NCBI GenBank assembly: GCA_035222895.1
Contig: JAVYIG010001597.1
Span: 62,001 to 126,000 of the forward strand
Source of the DNA: Strongylocentrotus droebachiensis
Lineage: Eukaryota; Echinodermata; Echinoidea; Camarodonta; Strongylocentrotidae
DNA length: 64,000 nt
Reading direction: 5' to 3'
Shown: positions 46,816 to 64,000 of the stretch, one piece after another
How the letters are laid out: the number at the start of each line of letters is the position of its first letter
How positions within the stretch are numbered: the stretch's first letter is position 1
The notes under the pieces: generated by a model
What the model was told of the DNA's origin: nothing
What the model saw: the letters and a program-made list of their open reading frames with translations, nothing else
The model's database searches: none
Translations under genes and position numbers: made by a program

Positions 46816-47641
46816 AGTCACTTTGGGATGGTCCAAGTGTGTAGACAACAACAAAATGGGCGGTTACGGGACGAATCACCAAGATGACCCGTAACTTCTT
46901 TGAAAAATTTGTTTCCTACAACTCCGATGTGATTTTGTTGGGCTCAGCCAGGCCCTTGACTAGTAATATCTTTTGGCTGCATGATACATAATTGACTGTC
47001 AGAAACTACTAATGACTTTTAGTTACTCCCTTTACGAGACCGACTGATTGAAGAAGCTGCACTGTCAGTCACTCTGCTCTTGATGAAAAGAAAGCCACGG
47101 TATACATCCTGACTCTACTTCAATGCATCTCTTCATGAAAACTGCACACATTCAGAGCAAACCATGCTATTCACTGTCATTTACAAAGGCAAAGGCTTTT
47201 AACAGTGATGGAAGGATCTTTTATACTTCACATTTCCTTTTTCTCTCATTAAATCTGTGACACGTTTCATTAAAAAACCATATCCCTGACTTATTAGGTC
47301 TTTAAAAAGGATAATATTACACAACTGGTCTCCTCTTTCGTTGAACTCTCCCTTATATTAGAGTCTTTCAAAACATGCAGATCTTGACGCAGAACATTCT
47401 TGGAGAAGGTAAAGATTTTGAGTTTGGTATCACCTCCTCTTGGACGGAGCCTCAGAAATCTGTGCTCTTCTCACAAACTGGCTGATGCGGGGTGGTTTCA
47501 TAAGATGCACTGATGCTGATCTGTGGTTAATAAAATGTAAAGAAAAAAATGCAATTTAAATGCAAAGATGGGGGTGTGAATTACACGTGGGGGAAAAACC
47601 CTACCTGGTAATGCTCAAAATCGAGTAAGCTACATGTAAAC

Positions 47642-47827
47642 CACACCTGCCAACCTTTCACAGTAAAACTTAGGAATCTCTCAAGGCAAAAAAGGGAATA
47701 CAGTTTATTTTGTATATTTTTCACACAGAACATTTCCCGAAAAAATGGAGAAATCTAGGGTTCAAAATGATAGCTTGAAGGCCCCAAAATAGGAATCATT
47801 TCTCCAAATTGGGAATGGTTGGCAGCT
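47642..47827. mobile_element. Second hAT MITE of the TGCCAACC family
   Basis: Perfect 8-bp direct repeat ATGTAAAC (47634-47641 and 47828-47835). Ends CACACCTGCCAACC and GGTTGGCAGCT; 186 bp. Relative of 35442-35871. Confidence 0.85.
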
Positions 47828-49315
47828 ATGTAAACTGTAACGGTAATGCTTTCTTCTGTAAAACTCTCAATTCCCTATCTACCTAAACTTCCACAAAATC
47901 TAAAAACCTACTCACATACAGTGTATATTATCAAAAAACTTTGTAAGGACTTTGACAATTACAATTAAAGATTACAAATATATCATTAAATTCTTCTGTA
48001 AACTTCTGTTTATGCAAATGATTAGCATTACATTCAATTGATAATCAGAGAAAGAAAGGTCTTGAAGATTATATATTTTTGGGAATAAGTTCCTTCATTA
48101 CCCTAACAATCATTTAGACTGCAGAAAAACAGGAGGGGCTGCGACCCCGTCATCCATGAAAATATCTGTTCACTAAAAATACAGATTATATGACAGCCAA
48201 TGGAAGGTGTCTAGGCAAGAAAAAAGTATAGCTTTAGTTTACTAGGAGTGCGTTCAAGCGACACCTTTTTACCCTAGAAACAGTTCTCAATAACGTTCAG
48301 TTTAAAACACAGTTGCATTCAAGCGATTTCAAGCGATTTTACGTCGGTCGTAAAAATAAACGTGTTTAAAAATGTAAACATGAAACGCTGAAAAAGATGC
48401 ATTTTGTATCATGATTCTGCAGAATCAGGGTCACTAAAAATCGCTTGAACGATCGGAGATCTCAATCATGATTCTATAACGTTGGTTTGGCCGACAGTCG
48501 ACCGTAAACAAATTTAGAAGGCACGCTGCGAAGTTGACCTATATCTCCTGGGTCAAACTGCAGTGTGATGAGCAGTGACCGGCCTTGAAATGAGGGAGAA
48601 TCAGCGTTGATGAAAAATCACTTGAACGCTCTCCTGCAGTAACCATGTTTTTTACTGCGTTTTTGATTTGTGATTCATGTTTGTGATTCTAGCTTCATAA
48701 AATTGGTTGAACACACCCTTCAACTACAGGAGAAGGAGAAGGAGTGGAGGGGGGGGGGGGGGGGAGGGGGATGAAACTGTTAAATTTCCCATTTGTAGTT
48801 AAGATTGGATGGTTATGTATATGATTTGAATAAAGGCCTGTAGGGATGAGCAGGTAAATTGGTAACAATTATAATTACTGCATTGTGACTAGCACTGATG
48901 TTTATGCTCTACTCAGATTAGGTTCTAAAGCTTTAGATAAGCTTGATTCCAGCTCCCATGCAGCCTCAACACGTGACTTTATAAAACACTTTAAAAAAAG
49001 ATGATGAAGCGATGAAAAAGTGATGTTTAGAAATTAGATAGAGATTCACATGCAGATTTTGTGTTTTTATATATTTTAAAAATAATTTTCTGTATTTAGT
49101 CATTCTCATCATATCATGCAAATATAAGTAAACTAGCATTTATGCAAGTGCATCATTAACTTTAAAACTTTGTTCATTTTCTGATTATCTTTAAATAATG
49201 ACAGATTGTTTTTGAGTGTGTGTGTACATGTTTTTGGAGTTCCATTTTAAGCCTCTTTTCATGAACATGATTAAAAGTAAAAGGAGGGGCGGTTTCTGGC
49301 GGTTTAGTTGCTTAA

Positions 49316-49936
49316 AGGGCCACTCTTACCAAAACATGCTAAAACATGAAAAAAAGACATGTAGAATAATTTAAAAATGACTCAGAACGCTAAAAAAAAG
49401 CCCATATGGCGTCACTATAGTACAGGAGACTGTAGACTCTTTGCCCACTGAGCCCACTCATTTAATAGTTTGTTTTCTAAAGGCTGACAAGAACGTGCAT
49501 GCAAAATAATGAAAGGACTGTGGTAGGAGTCTGCTTGCGACTTCTCTGTGAAAGGGAGGGTAATTTAGGCATTAAAATGTCTTTAAAAAGGCAAAGTAAA
49601 ATTGAAAAAAAAAGAGACATTTATCCGAGAAAAAAATATGCACTTGATAATCCCAGAACGTTCTGGCAATTTCGTTATTCCTAATTATGAATTACAATAA
49701 GATTTTAATATCCTTAAGACAAATACAAGGACATTCCCGTTATGACGTCAAATGCATCATCAAGCCACGAGGCTTCGAGGGGCGTAGCCCAGCAAGCGTG
49801 AGATCTGTGAGAAATGGATGGTTATTATCATTTTTTGGTCAACATAGAGATTTTCTGAAAAATTGGAGGCTGGAATATTAATAAGTAGGTGTATTCATGT
49901 TTTGAAAGGCTATGTTAGTTGGGTTAGAGTGGCCCT
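49316..49936. mobile_element. TTAA element with AGGGCCACTCT ends
   Basis: TTAA at 49312-49315 and 49937-49940. Ends AGGGCCACTCTTACC and GGTTAGAGTGGCCCT are inverted. About 620 bp, no recognised protein. Abuts the next element. Confidence 0.75.
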
Positions 49937-49940
49937 TTAA

Positions 49941-50959
49941 AGCCCAAGTCCACTCCCAAAATAACTTCTTCTTCTTCTTCTCCTTCCGTTGGCGTATTAT
50001 CGTACCTTGTGCTTGTCAAGTGCCGAGTGTACAGTGCAAGTAAAACTTACTTTCAATAGAAGCAGAAAAATCAGACAAACCAATCAAAAAAAAGTCTGAG
50101 CAAAATCGGATAACTAATAAGAAAGTTATGAATTTTTAATGACATTAAAACTTTGAAAATCACTAGACAAATTGGCAACTCACTCATGAGTCTATGACGT
50201 CATATCCTCACCAGCCACTAATTATTTTCTTTATATTGATAATATAAATTTCCTATTTTCTCTGAAGAATCTTATTTCTTCACACCAGCATCCAAGTACA
50301 TTAATGTTTTTGTGTGGATGCACTAATATAGATTAATTTTTTTCCAGTTAAATCATGAAAAATTTGAATTTTGATAAACTATTTATATAAAAATTAATAA
50401 TTATGAATATACAATATTAAGAAAATAGTATAAATTCTTCGAAGTTCATAAAAGATTTTTTGAAATGTCATGCACGCAATATGATACAAATCATATAACC
50501 TGGGCAAAGGCATGGGGAAATCAAGTTTTGGGGAATAAAAAGGGAAATTAATGGGATTAAACCATATAGAGCAATTGATAAATAGTGAGGACATGACGTC
50601 ACAAACTGATAACTACCTTGGCAATTTATGTTGCGATTCTCATTATTCCATAGTTTCACATACTTTTTCAAAAAATCATAACTTTCTTATTAGTTATCCG
50701 ATTTTGCTCAAACTTTTTTTGATTGGTTTGTTCGATTTTTTCTGCTTTTATTGAAAGTAAGTTATTTTTCAGGGCTTAAATTAACCCAAGGCCACCAAGG
50801 CCATGGCCGTGGATGCCCCTCTCATTGGCCTTGGAGATTTGTTATGCCCTTTCCAATTCTTCCTATTTGTGCTGTAATATAGGAATGTGCCCAACAGAAA
50901 AGTGGCCTTGCCCTAAAAATATTGAAATCTAAGGCCTGATTTTTCGAGTGGACTTGTCC
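49941..50959. mobile_element. TTAA element with long inverted arms, sharing a TTAA with its neighbour
   Basis: TTAA at 49937-49940 and 50960-50963. Ends AGCCCAAGTCCACTC and GAGTGGACTTGTCC. The arms continue inward for about 200 bp (AAAATCGGATAACTAATAAG near 50103 and its complement near 50688; TGACGTCA in both arms). The right arm is split by the hAT-like MITE 50771-50937. Confidence 0.75.
50771..50937. mobile_element. Short relative of the 19.2-21.4 kb element
   Basis: Ends AGGGCTTAAATT and ATCTAAGGCCT; flanks TATTTTTC (50763-50770) and GATTTTTC (50938-50945), 7 of 8 identical. Internal GGCCACCAAGGCCA is shared with the longer element. It sits within the right arm of the TTAA element 49941-50959. 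Confidence 0.65.
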
Positions 50960-51545
50960 TTAAAGTACATTTGGAGCACTCAGCATTTGCTATGAAGCCT
51001 CATTTCAACTACCGGTACCGTAAATCTCTGTGTATAAGACGCACTTTTATTCTGCCAAAAAATTCGAAAGTTGGGGGTGGGTCTTATAAGGCAAAAGACT
51101 TTTTTTTTCTTCCCAGAAATATTCTTAAGTGTCGAATTATGCTCCTTCACCTGGCACTTTGCCTGGCAATGTCTCCCAGCTCAGTCATACATGGAGTGTT
51201 GACTCACCACTCGGCAACTAGAACTACATTATGTCCGGATTTCTGTTTGGACTTTGAGGAAATTTGTCTGTCATCTTTATAGTTTTAAAAATGACAATGT
51301 TACTATTATTTGTGACAATTTCTCAAGCACAAATTGGCGCCTTGCCGTAAAATGAAGGTCTTTATCTATGTGCACATTTTATTTTTTTATGAAGGTTGCG
51401 GGGTAACATATTATCGCCTTGATAAGATTTGATAGTAGCCCCATCCTATAAAACAACACAGGTTTTTTATTGTGACGTTATGGCGATGCGGCGCTATCCG
51501 GGCATTTACAATCATGGCACAACACTTGTTAGATCTACCGGTAGT

Positions 51546-51911
51546 ACTTATTGGAGGTTGGGTGTCTGGACACAGAGAATGAGGAATCGTCCACATAAAC
51601 GAGGATATTTTCGTAAACACAGACAAATCGCGTCCTAAAAAATAAGGATCGTCTGCATTTTCGCGGATGTAGGGTTCCCAATCAGCGCTGGCAATGCAAA
51701 AAAATGGATTCCGCGTAACAAAATACCCCCAGTTCACCGTCAATGCATCAAGGAGCATCATCGTGGAAACCATTTTTCGCATCGCCAAAGCGTGGATCGG
51801 AAATAAGAATCGTCTGCGAAAATGCGGATCCTTATTTTTTAGGACACGTCTGTCCGCGTTTACGTAGATGATCCTCATTTATGCCGACGATCCTTATTCT
51901 TGGACCAGCGC
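51546..51911. mobile_element. Inverted-repeat element with TAAGGATCGTC ends
   Basis: Left CTGGACACAGAGAATGAGGA and right TCCTTATTCTTGGACCAG are imperfect inverted ends. Inner arms share GTCCTAAAAAATAAGGATC (51633) with its complement (51829). No target duplication was found. Confidence 0.55.
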
Positions 51912-52085
51912 CTCTACTGCTGAATAAGCATAAAACCTTCTCCGTTTCCTTCAGTTCAGATTGAATGAAAAATATTTATCGAATAGCACTGAATTTTGTC
52001 CTTGAATTTGAAGTAACAATGTAAATCTAAGTCTCAGAAGACTGTAAACTTCCTCAAATTGTTCGGATACACAATGTATCCAGAG

Positions 52086-52261
52086 GGAGTCGGGCTAACT
52101 CGGACCAGGGGACAACTCGGCCCAGATGCAAAAACGGTATGTTTAGGTTTAGGGTTAGGATTAGGGTTAGGGTTAGAGTTAGGGTTAGGGTAAAATGACA
52201 AAAAAATGACCGTTTTTTCAGCTGGGCCGAGTTGTCCCCTGGTCCGCGTTAGCCCGGATCC
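52086..52261. mobile_element. Foldback element carrying a TTAGGG array
   Basis: Perfect 8-bp direct repeat ATCCAGAG (52078-52085 and 52262-52269). Inverted arms: CGGACCAGGGGACAACTCGG at left and its complement at right, with GGGCTAAC toward both ends. Between the arms, 52143-52190 is eight telomere-type hexamers (TTAGGG with three variants). 176 bp. Confidence 0.85.
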
Positions 52262-53172
52262 ATCCAGAGCTACCAAGTGTCACGCATTTCGACGGTCTGA
52301 AAACGCTCTCACGCACGACGCGCGCTAGATTTAAAAAAACCGCTATAAATCTACCTTATACGTGTGTTATACACTCGCACGCTATATCATGAAAATGTCA
52401 CGCATTGCCAATCTCAGTCTAAACTTGGCGTCTCTGCGTATCCGGACACACGTCGAAATAAGAACTAGATCTAGATCTCTAGATTCTATTTCTAGGCCTA
52501 GATCTATAATAAAGAATATTGCTTTTAAACTCATCCACATCGCAATAGATCTAGATCTATAATAAGTAAAACAGTCAACATGGTCAACACTCATTCATCA
52601 TTCATTGCATGCCATTGGCCTCTGCCTCTGGCTCTTGACATTTGAACATTTGATGATAGATTTAGCATTCATAAATTCCAGGCTTATCTCTCGTTTCACT
52701 CTCATCTCTGTCTAGATCATAGATGTAACTGTAAGTCTGTAACACATAAGCATAAAGCTACACTGTGTTTTACCAATCCCAAAGTGACAAAAATAAACTA
52801 AACGTAAACGTTGAGTCGTTGTCACCGACTCAGCTCACTGTCGTTGACGTTTACTCGTTGATACTCGTTGACGTTAGTTAGTTTGACTCCTCTTCTTTTC
52901 TGCTCAATAAAATAAATATCTAACACCGTCAAAATGAAAATATGGATATTCATTCACCTTTTTTGACACGCTGCTTTCTCAGAAACCAGCTGAGAAAGAC
53001 GACATTTGTCAAATAGTTCATCTCTCCTCAAATCTCGATTTGTCATATGTCGATGTCAGCGCTGTAATGTAGACTAAATTCGTAGAGAAAATCCACTACT
53101 ACTCTGCCGCACACTGCATGCATCGCCTAAAAACAAGATTCGGTCAAATTAGGTAGTTGTCGCCTTTTTTCC

Positions 53173-53189
53173 ACAAGATGGCGCTATAG
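53173..53189 (+). promoter_or_regulatory. YY1-like motif and three-codon uORF upstream of GPI
   Basis: ACAAGATGGCGCTATAG resembles the YY1 consensus AAGATGGCGGC, which in TATA-less housekeeping promoters often lies just inside the transcript. The same bases make a possible upstream ORF, ATG GCG CTA TAG. It is 225 nt before the GPI start, in a CpG-rich stretch (53160-53400) without a clear TATA box. Promoter function is inferred. Confidence 0.35.
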
Positions 53190-53402
53190 CAAACGGATTC
53201 GGAAAGCAGCATGCAGCTAACTAGCTCATATCGCTCGCGCTATTCTTTACGCTCTTGCGATCGCTCGACTTATGACGGGGGCGCGGCGGCTGAGTGCAGT
53301 GGCGTCGAGATTATTGTTTTATTTGCACGTAGACCCGGTCAACTCCCGTCTCTGTTGAAATACTTCCGCCTATTTGTCTGTGATTTCTGCCAAATTTCCA
53401 TC

Positions 53403-63770
<10,368 letters not shown>

Positions 63771-64000
63771 GTAGGTTACGTATCTAGACGCTCCTTAAAG
63801 TGTACCAATCGCCAAAACATATCTTATTTTGTTTGTTGGGGCTTTGTATTAACAAAATATGATCTTCAAATATTACTACTTTAAAGAGATGTTTGCAAGG
63901 TTCAATACACTCTTAATCAACATATAATCGACTTGTGAGTAGACTACTTGAATAGCTTGCTTGAATAGAAAATGGCCAACACTTATGTTACATAACTTCA

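Larger units (their letters stand above)
46816..53402. other. Divergent spacer between GARRE1 and GPI start codons
   Basis: About 6.6 kb without a recognised coding exon. It should hold both promoters and any 5' UTR exons. From left to right: probable GARRE1 5' flank (46816-47560); small hAT-like MITE (47642-47827); a possible element with ends GTGCGTTCAAGCG and GGTTGAACACACCC (about 48248-48720); two abutting TTAA elements (49316-50959) with a nested hAT-like MITE; a fragment resembling pogo-like MITEs with CCGTAAATCTCTGTGTATAA near 51018; an inverted-repeat element (about 51546-51911); a TTAGGG-bearing foldback (52086-52261); AGATCT-rich palindromes (52465-52560); repeated GTTGACGTT words (52805-52880); and CpG-rich GPI 5' flank. 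Confidence 0.7.

Noticed and set aside
46852-46854. Upstream start for GARRE1 beginning LLSTHLDH
   Set aside because: The codon is TTG, not ATG; the first ATG after the in-frame stop is at 46815.
47380-47540. Possible GARRE1 5' UTR exon with a GAGGAG/GTGATA donor
   Set aside because: Slightly higher GC and a donor-like site only; no further support, so not listed as an exon.

Overview
This is a window of animal nuclear DNA. It is AT-rich and intron-rich, crowded with small transposons, and holds two protein-coding genes whose exons are short islands with GT-AG introns. The repeat style (TACATG runs, inverted-repeat elements, tandem TGACCTTTGACCT satellites, LINE tails ending GCGCTATATAAAT) suggests an echinoderm, most likely a sea urchin. 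That is a judgement from familiarity; no database was searched.

Minus strand, 46815 down to 7949: a complete coding model for the orthologue of vertebrate GARRE1 (KIAA0355, DUF4745 family), a Rac1/RhoG effector associated with RNA granules. Thirteen exons join in phase to 1094 codons plus a stop. The N-terminal helical domain lies in exons 1-6, a linking domain in exons 6-8, and a Ser/Gln-rich tail with conserved Trp-Pro motifs in exons 8-13. The first intron is about 13.8 kb.

Plus strand, 53403 to beyond 63770: the first eleven coding exons (467 residues) of glucose-6-phosphate isomerase (GPI), the second enzyme of glycolysis. The C-terminal part, about 90 residues with the catalytic lysine, lies outside the window. 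The two genes are divergent, with 6.6 kb between start codons. GARRE1 and GPI are also neighbours on human 19q13.11, so this looks like an old linkage with a changed orientation.

The rest is introns, spacer and mobile elements. The intron between GARRE1 exons 11 and 12 holds a roughly 5.9 kb terminal-inverted-repeat transposon. Near each end it carries clusters of a GTTAAC + TGAAGCCTCCGAAAC module, and inside it the last two exons of an unfamiliar transposon gene; a satellite element, a TTAA foldback and a tRNA-derived SINE are nested within it. Other introns and the spacer hold elements with 8-bp duplications (hAT-like), TTAA duplications (piggyBac-like) and TA duplications (pogo/mariner-like), long hairpins, an inverted-symmetry minisatellite and a TTAGGG-bearing foldback. 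Two GARRE1 exons have their 3' ends plus splice donors triplicated in tandem, and a third exon has a 31-nt piece copied into the next intron. Positions 1-7948 show no recognisable gene.
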